Origin: Oxytricha trifallax
Taxonomy: Eukaryota; Ciliophora; Spirotrichea; Sporadotrichida; Oxytrichidae
Assembly (NCBI GenBank): GCA_000711775.1
Contig: ARYC01019489.1
Location: 41,911-105,910, forward strand
DNA length: 64,000 bases
Reading direction: 5' to 3'
The position numbers and the translations under genes were made by a program. Below are positions 25,800 to 37,623 of the stretch, piece after piece (positions within the stretch are counted from its first letter, which is position 1; each line of letters begins with the position of its first letter). Under the pieces are notes generated by a model, which saw nothing but the letters and a program-made list of their open reading frames with translations, was not told where the DNA came from and did no database searches.

Positions 25800-26339
25800 G
25801 TGAAAATTCAAGTTTAACCTTTTTTTTCTATTACTAATCTAGAAAAACATCTATGATTATCTCAACTCTATGTGGTAGTTAGTATTGCAGCAATAATGGT
25901 TGAATTTATTATGTTGATATTAGATTTATGATTAGTCTATAACTATAATTTTTATAATTTAAAACTTAATAATTTTGATTTCGGTACTAACTTAGAAAAG
26001 AAATCAGTTCAGTATTGGTATTAATTAAGTTTTGAACCATCTTAGAACTTTTTCATTAAAACCTTGCTAGTTTAAAACTATATACTAATTAAATTTTATT
26101 ACTATTTAATTAATAACAGTACTAATTAAATAGAATACAAGTACTAATTTTATGGAAATAATTTGATAAAATTAATAAAAATCCATAAAGCTGGTTACAG
26201 TTTTTGCCAACTTTCTCAACTTATCTCTGCCAGGCTAACATATTATAAGATGCCAATATTTAATAGTATGTTTTTAAACAAACGGATCCAGAAGTCTTTA
26301 AATTATAAATTTAAATCAAAAAAAGGAAGAGGAACTAAG

Positions 26340-27780
26340 ATAGAATTACTTAATGATCAAATATAAAGAGATGAAGCTTAAGAAATGATCTCAAGATTAG
26401 AAGTAAAGAAGATCTCTATAGATACATCACTTGACTTGGTAATCTTTCTTGATGACTATTACCATATTATAAAGTTGGTTTATATATCCCAAAAATAGTA
26501 GGTACTAAAATTTTAATTTATAAGAAATACTTAGTGAGGAAAAGAAAGCTTTTAAAAAAAACATATAGATAAAGCTAATTAAAATTCTCAACTACCTGAG
26601 ATTTCAGTCTCTAATCTCTATGAGGATGTCATGCAAGATGAGGAAGTGGTAGTTTACCTTCCTATCAAAAAACAACTCTCTAATAAACTACCAGAGAGGA
26701 ACTTCTTCTTTGGTGTTCTTGGGACAATAAAAGAGGAGTATCTCAGAAAAATAATTAAAGAAGCTTAGGAGAAACGATATTCTGTTTCTCTCGAAGACTA
26801 GAAAAGCAAAGCATTCTAATAAGTCTAGCTAGAGGAACTAATATGCATTATTATCTTCTAAGTAAGCTTTGACATATAATTTTATAGGAAAATTTGACAC
26901 TGGTATATATCTTATGAAAGAGCATACTATGGTTCATATTGATAGAAAAGATCAACAGCTTATTAAGTTAGCAAAAGTCTTTATAATTATTAAATGAGAA
27001 AGTTAATTGCTAGATGGTACTAACCACTTGGGACTTTCTGATAGAGCTTTCTACTACACTAAGGCCTACCGAGGGCAGGTAGGGGGTTGCTGGGCGCAAC
27101 GCATTAGGGCCAGTCGGCGGGGTTCAATCTGTCAGATCCTAGACTCCTCGAGTCGTCTGCACGCTAAGGATTTCCCTGCATAGATGAGTTTCCTGGCTTG
27201 AGTTCAGTTTCCTAGGTAATAGGGAGCAGGATGAAGGTACGCTCTGCCTTCAAAAATGAGAAGACGAGAACCATAGAAGCCAACGATAAGGATTTTTCTC
27301 CCACACCGGGTTAAGTTAATGAAGCTACCACAGCTAAAGGATAGGGATTACGTTTTCCCAGCAACAGTGGAACCGGTAAGCGTTTTTCTCCATCTTCTGT
27401 TACTCTGGTAGGATCCTACGAGCTCTGTCCCCATGGTGAAAACCTGGTTGACATCTTGATTTAAGGTGAAGACTAGGTGATAGAAAGAATGGTTTTTTCG
27501 GAGTTTTCTACTTCACGACTGCCACGTCACGGAATTTGCCACGTCAACCATTCAGATACGTCTACGTCACGACTAAGATTGATGGTTTGATTTTAGTATT
27601 AAACAGTGATATGTTAAATTTATTTGATTTTAATCATTAAACACAAACAAAAAGTCTTTATAAAGATATTTAAAAGGCAGAAGAGATGAACATTGATGCA
27701 GAAGATGTCAGTAAGAGAAGAAACGGGCATGTTAAGCCATAAGTGGAAGAAAAGAAAGTGAAGCCAAATCCTTTATAAGG
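26340..27780 (+). pseudogene. TBE 22-kDa-type ORF remnant, split by insertion
   Basis: Homology to 20151-20860 with segments VVYLP, QLSNKL and FFFGVLG at about 26650-26730. The region after that is separated from the 3' part (MNIDAE-like, about 27690 onward) by the 664-bp insertion. Several frame breaks. Copy 2 seems to preserve internal coding sequence near 26760-26870 that is missing from copy 1. Confidence 0.65.
26986..27649 (+). mobile_element. SINE-like GC-rich insertion with 13-bp duplication
   Basis: The sequence AAAAGTCTTTATA occurs at 26973-26985 and 27650-27662, and once at the matching site of TBE copy 1, so this is an insertion with a 13-bp target duplication, a length typical of LINE/SINE retroposition. 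The insert ends in an A-rich tail (AAACACAAACAA). It contains GGTTCAATC at 27121-27129, close to a pol III B box (GGTTCRANY), then GATTTCCCTGC at 27169-27179 and two copies of TGCCACGTCA (27520 and 27537). The same blocks in the same order occur in the island at 29925-30390. No good A box was found and no protein is encoded. Confidence 0.65.
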
Positions 27781-27799
27781 CTAATTTAATATGAACTGT

Positions 27800-28830
27800 T
27801 TTATTCTCTTAAGTATAAAAATTATTATCAAAATTCATACTCCCTTTCCTCGCACATATCGCAGTCTTATCTTTATTCACTCTCTTACAACTGCTTTATA
27901 TTAAGTCTGCTGTTTCGATTTATAAATCATGGATTAAATGATACAACAGTAACTTCTAGTTTATCTTGCTGTAAAATTAAATTCCATTAAATTATGGGCT
28001 AAAGGAAACGTTCTCTACAGGAACTATTTGTAACTCTTTTTTCATAATCTTTCTTAGACTCCTTAATATTATGAACTGATAAGTTATTTACAGACAAGAT
28101 GATATCTTGATCGTTGTATTTATCTCATAGCTTAGCAAGAATTATTTAAGTAAGAACTAAATATACTTGCTCTCGTTTAATAGAATGGGAATGAATGACA
28201 TAACTTTAAAAGCTAAAATCTTTACTAATACCAGCTTAAATTGCTATAGTGATAACCTTAAATTAAAAGTCATATTATTATTCTAAATTATCATACTTTT
28301 TATTACAGAACTTAATATTAAAAATGTTTAATGTAAACACTGCTTTCTTCATCAGCGTGAATGAACTTGATGTAATAAAAAATAGCTCGCTGAATTTATT
28401 CAAATATATAGTTTAATATATTACAATAAATGGCACTGTGAAATCTTTCACTCTCTTCACTCTGTTGACAGTCTTGAAAGTAATGCCATTTCTTCAATAA
28501 ATATGAGCTATAGTCTAAGGAGAGACGTATATCAGGAAACTCTCGATGAAACATCTCAGCTCGTTAGTCTAATAGAAAGCGTCCCCAATACTTCAAAGTC
28601 ATCAAGTCACAGAGGTAGTCAATATGGGTCTGAGAGAACTAATATGTTAAACAGCTTTGCAAGTAGTGATATCTAACAGTTGCGGAAATTGCAATAGCTG
28701 CATAATTCATCAATAGTTTGACTTATTCTACATTAATATTCTATCATTCTGAAGTTTAAGCAGTAAATTAATAAATTTTTATAAATGTAATACATCCTAA
28801 GTTTTGCTAATTTCAATTTCTCATTTTTCA
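27800..28830 (-). pseudogene. TBE transposase remnant, catalytic Asp lost
   Basis: Homologous to the transposase of copy 1 but heavily frameshifted. The second catalytic motif reads LSVNNLSVH (about 28085-28110) where copy 1 has LFVDNLSVH, so Asp is replaced by Asn. Not functional. Confidence 0.75.
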
Positions 28831-29040
28831 AATAGGCCTAAATTTTTACTAACCTTAACAAGATTCCAACTATACCCTACAAATAATAACACTTTAAACC
28901 TCATTTAGGGGTTTTAAGGTTTTAATTCAAATTTTTATTATTTGGAAATAAATAATATTAATATATTATATTTCTTTCAACTATCATACACATTTATTAA
29001 ACAAACTTTTTCTAATATAATTTTCAAGGATTATAAATAT

Positions 29041-29845
29041 ATGTTCCCCACGAGATCAACTACTCACCTCTCCCTACCCTTAAAAATAGACAATTTCATA
29101 TCAATTTTTTTATCTGCAGGGCCTAATCGATCTCCTTCTTGACATCTCGACATCATAGAGCTATTTTATTAAAAATTTTCATAATATTTTCAATACTTTT
29201 TATTCCATTTTAGTTCCTTATATGATATGATTTTATGCTTTGACTAGTTTCACGATGTTTGTCAGCCATTTTTACACTAGCTCCTATGAAATATAAACTG
29301 AAACACTTTTCCATCAAATAATATGACATACAAATTTTAATTTCCAAATTTTTTATCCCTTAAATCAGCTTTATTCGACATAATACTAAAGGAGTCTTAT
29401 TAATTTAAATTTTTCATTTTCGTTTTTTCATAAATATGATGGAAAATGGATATAACAAATAACGAAAATGAAAAATTTAAATTAATAAGACTCCTTTAGT
29501 ATTATGTCGAATAAAGCTGATTTAAGGGATAAAAAATTTGGAAATTAAAATTTGTATGTCATATTATTTGATGGAAAAGTGTTTCAGTTTATATTTCATA
29601 GGAGCTAGTGTAAAAATGGCTGACAAACATCGTGAAACTAGTCAAAGCATAAAATCATATCATATAAGGAACTAAAATGGAATAAAAAGTATTGAAAATA
29701 TTATGAAAATTTAATTAAAATAGGCTCTATGATGTCGAGATGTCAAGAAGGAGATCGATTAGGCCCTGCAGATAAAAAAATTGATATGAAATTGTCTATT
29801 TTTAAGGGTAGGGAGAGGTGAGTAGTTGATCTCGTGGGAAAATAC
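29041..29845. mobile_element. Long hairpin element with 390-bp arms
   Basis: The left arm starts near CCCCACGAGATCAACTACTC and is repeated in inverted form up to 29845; the centre is near 29440. The arms are almost identical. The GACATCTCGACATC motif links it to the hairpin at 22056-22820. No ORF beyond chance. Confidence 0.9.
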
Positions 29846-29924
29846 ATTTAAACAAATAAATATATAATTAATGTTAGAATTAGAATTTTTAGGTTAAATT
29901 AATAACGAGATATTCTGGGTCATA

Positions 29925-30390
29925 ACATGACCCAATATTTACATCCTTGGGTCATGACGTTGCTGGTGTGAGTGACGTGGCACATAACATTGAGCCCCCA
30001 AAAAACCTAAAAACCCCTCAAGAGGAAAAGCTGGAAAACGACTAGCAATTGCTCGGCTCCTCTGTGCTCCTGACGTCCACCACTCATCACTGTGTGGAAT
30101 GCAGTCCCACTTCTTCCCCCCGCCTGCCTCCCTTCTTGCCAGCCTTGTTAGACTGTTACACCCTGCCAACAATGGCGAATGGCAGGGAAATCGGCTCTCT
30201 AGAGCTCTCTCCATGAGCGATTGAACCCCGCTAGCTCGTTGTTATATTGCAGGTAGGTCTTTGGGCGCTTTCGTCTCCTGCATGAGACAATATTAGGCTT
30301 ATATGGTTCGGATCACCAAACCAAAAAGAATCTTAAGTAGAAAGTAACACATATGGATCACACAGTCGCCTGAATGCACTCCCTATTTAG
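29925..30390 (-). mobile_element. SINE-like GC-rich island, second copy
   Basis: On the minus strand it carries GGTTCAATC (30227-30219), GATTTCCCTGC (30192-30182) and TGCCACGTCA (29982-29973), the same three blocks in the same order as the insertion at 26986-27649. Much more GC-rich than its surroundings. The open minus-strand frame at 29939-30214 has the look of translated non-coding DNA. A C-rich tract (CCCCCAAAAAACC) lies near 29995. Boundaries are approximate and no target duplication was found. Confidence 0.5.
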
Positions 30391-33300
30391 TATCTTTTTA
30401 ATTTATTAATTTTTATAATTAATGTATTTCTCACTAAATTAAAAATCTTTTCAAGATAGAAATGATATTATATGCTTTATAATAAATAACTATATTATGA
30501 TTGACGAAAAGATATGAAAAAATTATTGATATTTTATTTTATTATGATTCATATAGCTAACATCCACATAAATTTTAGTATTTATTGATTCTAAATGATT
30601 TTAATTTTTATCTAAATTAATATTACTGATATTAATTTAAATAAATTCCATAATTAGTTTGAATTAAAAAAAAAGTCAATTTTTAAATTAAATATATAAT
30701 AAAAACGTAAGAATTTGAATTTTAAATTAAATTAATTAACTAATAATAAATTTATATATCAGTTGATTTCAACATGATCTTTACATAATCAAATCCTTAC
30801 TATTACTTATTAATATATATATATCTATATATGGATTAGGTATCATAATTTATTCATTTCATTGTTTAATTTATACTTTTAACTATGTTTAAATAATTGT
30901 AAAATGTTATTTGGGTTTTAGAATATTGCTGAAAATAAATTTATATTTAATATTATCAAAATACAAATAACTTGGAAATATAATTAGAAATTTTTTAATT
31001 CTTAAATTGAACAATCAAAAATATAAAATTATATAAATTGATTTTCAACTTGGAAATATTTAGTATAAAATAATTTATATATTTATTTAATCAAGATTTA
31101 TATTTTACTAGCCATATATTTGGTAATATAATTAAAACTAATTTTATTTGTATACTTTTATTTTTAAGGGCGGTAATTTTTTGATTAATTTGCTAAAATT
31201 AATTAATAAATTAATTATTTAGCATTGATTAAAATTTAATAATTTACAAATTTAAATTATTTTATTAATAATCGATCCAAACATTCTCCCCAACCATAGA
31301 ATTGTAAAAAATTCTTAGAATATAACAAATTATCATAATTCATTTTTATTTGTTTAAAAAATTATTTTTTATCCCAAAAATATTTTAATCTTTCCAGTTA
31401 AGTTATTAATTTTTTTTATTTTTGATAAGTTCTTATCACTAAAAAAATAATATTAAATTTTGTTTGAATAGTAAATTATCCTATAATTTTTGAGTTTAAA
31501 ATTTTAAATACCATTATTAATCATTTATAAATATTTGTGAAACTAAGATATTTATAAAAGATGAAATAATTCAATAATTTAATAAAAGAAAATATAGAGA
31601 CATAAATGTTAATTGACTTGACAAAAGGAATCTATTTTGAATTTCCATATTAAAATTTTTATATTTTTTAAGGAATTTTATGGGAGGAATGATGAATTTT
31701 GCTGTAAATAATAGTAAATTACAGTATATTACTGTTAAAAATACTGTTTAGTTTAATAATTATTTTTAGCAATATTAATACATTTCCTTATATCATAGCA
31801 GCTTGTCCATAATAATTTAAAAAGCAATAAAAATGTAGATACTTATTGCAATTTTATTTTTAGCATTTTAATTTTAGTGATTTTTTTGTTTATCCACAAT
31901 AGTGACATTATTGTTTAAGTAAAATGAATCAGGTTATATAAATAGAAAATTTGGGTGGTAACTGATTCACATCTCTAGTATTAAAAATGTAAACTAATAT
32001 ATATTTATTTCTACAACTACTAAATTCGGGGGCAAAATCACGAATTTAATAACATAATTTATTTTTATAAACGCTATGAAATCATATTTTCTTGTGAATT
32101 TTTCCAAATAATTTTTACTTTTAAACTTGTAATATCTTTGAAAAAATAATTTTAAACAATATTTAATTAAAATTTAGCGTAGAAAAAATAATTTATATTA
32201 TTAGTTAATTAATTGATCTTACATTATATCTTCTTATAATTTTATTTTTTATATTTTAGATAGCAATTATAAATTGTCTGAAAGTTTCTGGATTTAAAGA
32301 AAAGTAAAAAAAAGATAATAATTGGGAAAAGTCACTAAAAATTAAGATAAAAATAAGAATTAGTATTAGTAATATTTTCAGACATAAGAGCATTTTTTAA
32401 AAAAAATTTATAGTTTATTAAATCTTTGATTTTTTATTTAAATTTTGTTAAGATAGTTATTGTTTTTATTTTTTACAAAAACAATATTAGGGGTAGGATA
32501 GAGACCACCAAAATTTTAATAAATATGTTTAAATTTATTTTCCCTAACTATTTGCAACTTAAAGTTGAAAAAAATAAAACTGACATTGTTTTAATCATTA
32601 TGTGGTTTGTTCCAATTTTTTTAAAATTTCACAAACATTTCTCAATACAATATCTTAATTAAAATTTTTTGGATTTTCGACTTAACTGTATACTTTGTCT
32701 ATAAAAGACTCAATAAATTTCTGAAAGGAATTGAAATTTTTTTACATTGTTAAAAACACAAAACTATTAATAAATTTATCATTTCATTGCAAGTTTTGCT
32801 AAATTGTTTTTATATTTCCAATATTTTTATATATTCTCAAAATTAAATTTGCATTCATCAAATAATTAAATTTTTTGATTAATAATTTAATCGTCATAAC
32901 TATGCATTTTTGCACAAATTTCATGAACCCATGCATATAATGTTGTTGTATAATTTATATCTTTCATAAATTTTTTGTGATTAGTAGAGATATTATTAGT
33001 GTTCCATCCCCTATATTCTCATATTACTAATAAGGTATTAATTTAGAAAATTTATAGTAATAAAATCAAAATTAAATTATAACAAATTACTTAACGCTCA
33101 ACTTTCTAATTTATTTAAATTTAACTTTGATTATATATTTTAATGACTAAATAATATTAGGGAAAATGAATTAATTTATATTTTGTTAACATTTGATTGA
33201 AAGTATAATTAAAATGCTAATTTTTTTTAAATTGCTCGTTTTAACAATTGCCTTTAAGTATATCCATAGCTTTTATAATTAAATTTGTCATAATCATTAT

Positions 33301-34492
33301 ATTATTCCAAATTGGAATTATTAAATATTAATTTTGTCAATTTAATTCATTATCAGCAATTTTCCAAAATTAAATATTTCTTAGCATAGTTTAAACATTT
33401 TTATTTTTTTTTGTTAATAGAGAATTTGTATATTTGTAAAGCATTTAATAAAAATTTAATTTTCTTATTTTATTATCGAAATATATATATCCAAAAGTAA
33501 TACAGAAAATAAAACTGAATTATTCAACTAAAAAATTTTTTAATAAGAAAAATGTTGTTATGATTGATAATTAAATTTTTTGCCATTTATTAATTAATAT
33601 CATTTCAGAATAATATTATTTTTTAAACATTTTAAATATGTAAAGGAATGGGGAGGAGGAATTACTTTATAAATTAAAACACAAAAATTATTATTAATTC
33701 ATGAAGTTATTTCCAGAAATTTTTTTCATAAATAGAATTTCAAAATATCCTTATTTACTATATAAAGCATTTTATAAAATTTACAATAATGCAAAAATAT
33801 TTATTTATAAATTTTTTATAAACATTATGTATAGAGATATTTTAAAGTAAAAGCATTTTATAATTAAAAAATAATTTAACTTTTAATGTGATAATATTAT
33901 ATTAAAAATAAATATTATTAACACATTTATAATTTAAAAATTTTATTCTACAATTAAATTCTTACCAAAAATAATAGTCATAATTACTCATTTTTGGGGT
34001 TTTAAATATTAGTAGTATCATAATTGAATTTGTTATGTTAATTATTTTCTCTTCTTAAAATTTCTTTCAAGTCTGGTAATGATTCTTTATATAAGTCATT
34101 TTAAATTTAATAATTTTCTCCAATTTTAATTTTACTCTAAAATTCATTTTCAAATAAAGATAAAATAGTTTTTAACATTCTTTTGTAGTCTTGAATTTCT
34201 GTTGTAGTTGGACGCATTACAAACCCTAAATCAATTTCGTGTTAAATTAGTGGTGCTTTTTATTAGAGATTTGGTGTAATAAATTTGAAAATTTATTCAC
34301 TAATTAATCAATTAAACTCATTTAAGATATCCACTAAATTTTCTTTCTGAAAATATTAAAATGACGAGAAAATTATAATTCTCAATTCTCAGAAAAAAAG
34401 AACTCAAACATCTATAGTTTATTGTTACTTTGCCTTTAGTTTTATATTAAATTTAAACATTACAAGTCAGAAGAGATAGACAATATATTATG
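30391..34492. other. AT-rich DNA without a recognisable gene
   Basis: Four kilobases of strongly AT-rich sequence. Open frames such as 32426-32662 are short and AT-driven. No inverted repeats with clear ends were noticed. Confidence 0.5.
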
Positions 34493-35586
34493 ATTATTGT
34501 TAAAGTATAATTGAATTGGGAAAAATGCAAAAATAAAATGTAAATTTTAATATATATTACTATAACAGCCACTAATTACATACACTTCTAATCGTAATTT
34601 GATTTAGTGTAAATTTAATTTTAAACTGATTGTACAGTTATACATTTTACAGTTTTGATTTTTAAAGTTTAAAATATTAGGGCGAAACAATTAATTGTAC
34701 AAATTATACATTGTACATTTTACAGTTCTTATTTTTTAGTTTTTAAATTGCACAATTTGTGCAGTAGATACGCTTATTATTGATTTATAATTTATGATTA
34801 AAAGTTAATGGAACCGGTGACTATATTCTCTGCCCCGCTAAGTCTATTTTAAAACAATGACACCTCTGTATATTACTCATCACTCGTTCAATCGATCATT
34901 CAAGGTATTGCTGAATGGTGACTTACCCTCAAATGCTGTGAATATAACTGTCGCCCAATACTGCAGAATGACAGATGAAATCAATGATCTTGACGGTGAG
35001 AGAATTAAATAGACTGGTACTAACTAATAGAACTGTTATCAATAGGCTTCAGTCCATAGCACTGGCTACATATCCTCCATTTACGTGTTCCACCACTCTT
35101 CCCAAGCTAGATTCGTTCATGCCCAGCAAATTCACAATGTTGATAGTGGTGAAAATAAAGATATCATGCACGCTGTAGGTGTCTATCTTGACAGGGGCAC
35201 TACCGACATCTATATCAATGGTGTTGCTGGAGGATTCTCACTTTCACATAACTCACAACGTTCTTCACCATGAAGACTAATACCTTCCTTGAAATTTAAA
35301 TATAAGCGTATCTACTGCACAAATTGTGCAATTTAAAAACTAAAAAATAAGAACTGTAAAATGTACAATGTATAATTTGTACAATTAATTGTTTCGCCCT
35401 AATATTTTAAACTTTAAAAATCATAACTGTAAAATGTATAACTGTACAATCAGTTTAAAATTAAATTTACACTAAATCAAATTACGATTAGAAGTGTATG
35501 TAATTAGTGGCTGTTATAGTAATATATATTAAAATTTACATTTTATTTTTGCATTTTTCCCAATTCAATTCTACTTTAAGAATAAT
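34493..35586. mobile_element. 1.1-kb TIR element with one intact ORF
   Basis: TIRs of about 285 bp (34493-34777 and 35302-35586). The ends read TTAAAGTATAATTGAATTGGG on the left, and the same with few changes on the right. The segment AATTGAATTGGG..AATGCAAAAATAAAA is shared with the termini of the 7.2-kb element at 46349. Like the SF3-helicase element, its TIRs contain TGTACA motifs. The 525-bp interior is much less AT-rich and encodes one ORF. Confidence 0.85.
34857..35273 (+). CDS. Unknown 138-aa protein of the 1.1-kb TIR element
   Basis: ATG 34857 to TGA 35271-35273, open with five TAA/TAG codons read as Gln (including tandem QQ) and no TGA. The protein begins MTPLYITHHSFNRSFKVLLN and ends near GGFSLSHNSQRSSP. 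It is polar, His- and Gln-rich, with no transmembrane segment, signal peptide or known motif that I can see. Codon composition is far richer in G and C than the flanking DNA. An alternative overlapping frame from ATG 34808 ends after 37 codons. The absence of any lesion, in a window where most genes are decayed, suggests recent activity or selection. No function is proposed. Confidence 0.6.
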
Positions 35587-36595
35587 GCGACAGTATGATT
35601 AAAACTTTATTTTTATAGTAAAAATTGTTATAAAAGTTTCCTTTCAAATTTATGACTCTGTATAAGCTTTATACTTATTATAGTCAATTATTTTTAGCTT
35701 AAATTTTATTTTGGTAATTATTAAGGGAAATGCTGGTACCATAGAATTCAGCAACAAATGAAAGATATTTAAGTGAGAAAAATGCCATTTGAAGTTGAGA
35801 AAGTATAAAATAATCAAACAAACTTAACTTCATGATGCTATTAGCAATTATGTTTTTTCAATAATTAAATATATTGAATAGTATATTTTATGAATTACAA
35901 AAATTTTTAAGCTAAAAATACAATGGAATATAATTTCAAGTTGACCAAGAGTTATTTACCAGAAATATAAGATATTTTAACATTTTTATATCCTCAGTCA
36001 GAAGCACTATAAATTAATTTAAAGACAAGGCCAGTAGTTAATTTAACATTTTATCACAATAATAAACTAGAAGATAAATTTATCATGAATACAATGAAGG
36101 TTAATGAATTTTTAAAAAGATTTGGGAAATGAAGCACATTTCGTTGTGAAGAGCAAAGCTATTAAGCATAAGTGATTTGACAGTATCTGCTTTAAAATTA
36201 TTAAATTAAGCCAAGTATGAATAAAATTTTTGAAAATCTAACATATTATACTCTAAATAATGTCAAAGAAGGGATTTTCTATTAATTAATAGTTGCAACT
36301 CAATGTTAATTCCTTTATTTATTTTCAAGTTTTTAAGAAAAAGGAAGTATATTTTCAGGTTATTAGTTGAATGAGTACCAAATCGCCATTTTACCTTAGA
36401 ATCTCTTATTAGTAAATATCGATAGAGAATTTATGTAATTAGGTTTCAAAAAAAGGATTTATACAAGCGATAGTTGTTAAGGAACACTTTCATGAGTACT
36501 TTCTTGATTTAAGGTAATATCGTTGGTTAGAGTTGTTAAATTGATTGTTTAACTTTTCTGGTTCCAGGACAAATGTTTACTTGCCTGCTACTTCG
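35587..36595. other. AT-rich DNA, no gene seen
   Basis: AT-rich spacer with no convincing coding frame or repeat. Confidence 0.45.
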
Positions 36596-36988
36596 TCAAT
36601 CATTATTTTGTCTAGAAATTTGATGATATTTGAATTGAGGTTTATTTTGGTGGCTAATAATTGTTATCTTCATCAACTGTTTAGTCTAATATACATATAA
36701 ATGCGTTTAGATAAGAGCATTTAATCTCACTCTTTTGGCTTTATCAGGTGTTAAGGAAATGTATAACTTCATTTATAAGATTCTGAATTGTGGATCGTTG
36801 AGAATTTTAATTGGCCGGAATGTTAACGGTCTGTGACGTGTCCCCTTGCATTTTTTTCGAACCTCCAAAAGAGGCTTGCAGAGCAATTTATCTCTGATTT
36901 CGATTAGTTCGGTTGGTATCGAACAAAGGATTTTCACACTAATGACCCCGCAAGGTAGTGGCACTAGGACCCTGATTGATATATCTAT
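36596..36988 (-). CDS. Isolated open frame, candidate MDS or gene fragment
   Basis: Open for 130 codons between TGA at 36989-36991 and TGA at 36596-36598 with three TAR codons as Gln. Includes LVPLPCGVISVKILCSIP, LEVRKKCKGTRHRPLTFRPI and MKLYISLTPDKAKRVRL. No initiating ATG near the upstream limit. It sits in an island of distinctly higher GC (about 36780-37060). In spirotrich germlines, macronuclear-destined segments look like this: short, GC-richer, coding pieces in AT-rich DNA. It could also be a transposon fragment. No family recognised. TGACGTCA-like motifs lie at its edges (36829-36840, 37079-37100). Confidence 0.35.
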
Positions 36989-37099
36989 TCAAAATTTCTT
37001 TATTCTTCCCACAATTTTGCCATTTAAAACACAGTGAGTAAATGACATCAAGTTGACCGATTGATGTCACCTGTGAGTAATTGACGTCATTACACATTG

Positions 37100-37623
37100 A
37101 ATGTATTTATTTTAGGCTTTAATGTCTAAAAAGATGCTAAGAAGTATTTTTAATTCTTGGCTTTGGACTCAAATTTAATAATATCCATGAATTTTTATTT
37201 TATAAAATTTATTATAAAAAGTGTGTTCGTTAGAGAGGTAACATAAAACTTTATTAAAATTAATATACATATCTTTATATAAAAATATATTATTAAAAAT
37301 TCAATATTATGAATATAAAGATTTAAGGGTTTAATTAAGCCTCCTTATTGATTGCAAATCTTGCAACAAATTAATTAAGATTTAGATTCAAATGCGAAAC
37401 AATTTAAGCATTGAATTTAATTATCTATTTATTAAATAAATTAATTTTGATTTTAATTGCCTGAATTATCTATTTAATTTAAATTTAAATTAGGAATAAG
37501 ATAACATTACTAATGAAAGTAACTTTGACAGTCACGACAATTAATGATTTTGTTAAATTTATTTTGTTATCCACTGTTACAAATTTAAACCTGAAATCTT
37601 TTTTTATTTATAAAATTATAAAT
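37100..37623. other. AT-rich DNA, no gene seen
   Basis: AT-rich flank before the nested foldbacks; nothing recognised. Confidence 0.5.

Larger units (their letters stand above)
24317..28924. mobile_element. TBE: TBE-type transposon, copy 2 (decayed, interrupted)
   Basis: Ends AAAACACCAAAACCCC and GGGGTTTTAAGGTTTT with a matching TIR, and ATT at 24314-24316 and 28925-28927. Gene order is the same as copy 1, but all three ORFs are full of frameshifts. About 660 bp longer than copy 1 (after allowing for small indels) because of an insertion at 26986-27649. Catalytic motifs are mutated in both the kinase-like and the transposase parts, so this is an older, dead copy. Confidence 0.9.

Noticed and set aside
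27040-27130. tRNA gene at GGTTCAATC
   Set aside because: Only a B-box-like segment is present; no acceptor or D arm pairs at the right distance, and the same holds for 30219-30227.
29939-30214. 91-codon GC-rich ORF as a gene
   Set aside because: It lies wholly inside the SINE-like island and has no protein-like pattern.
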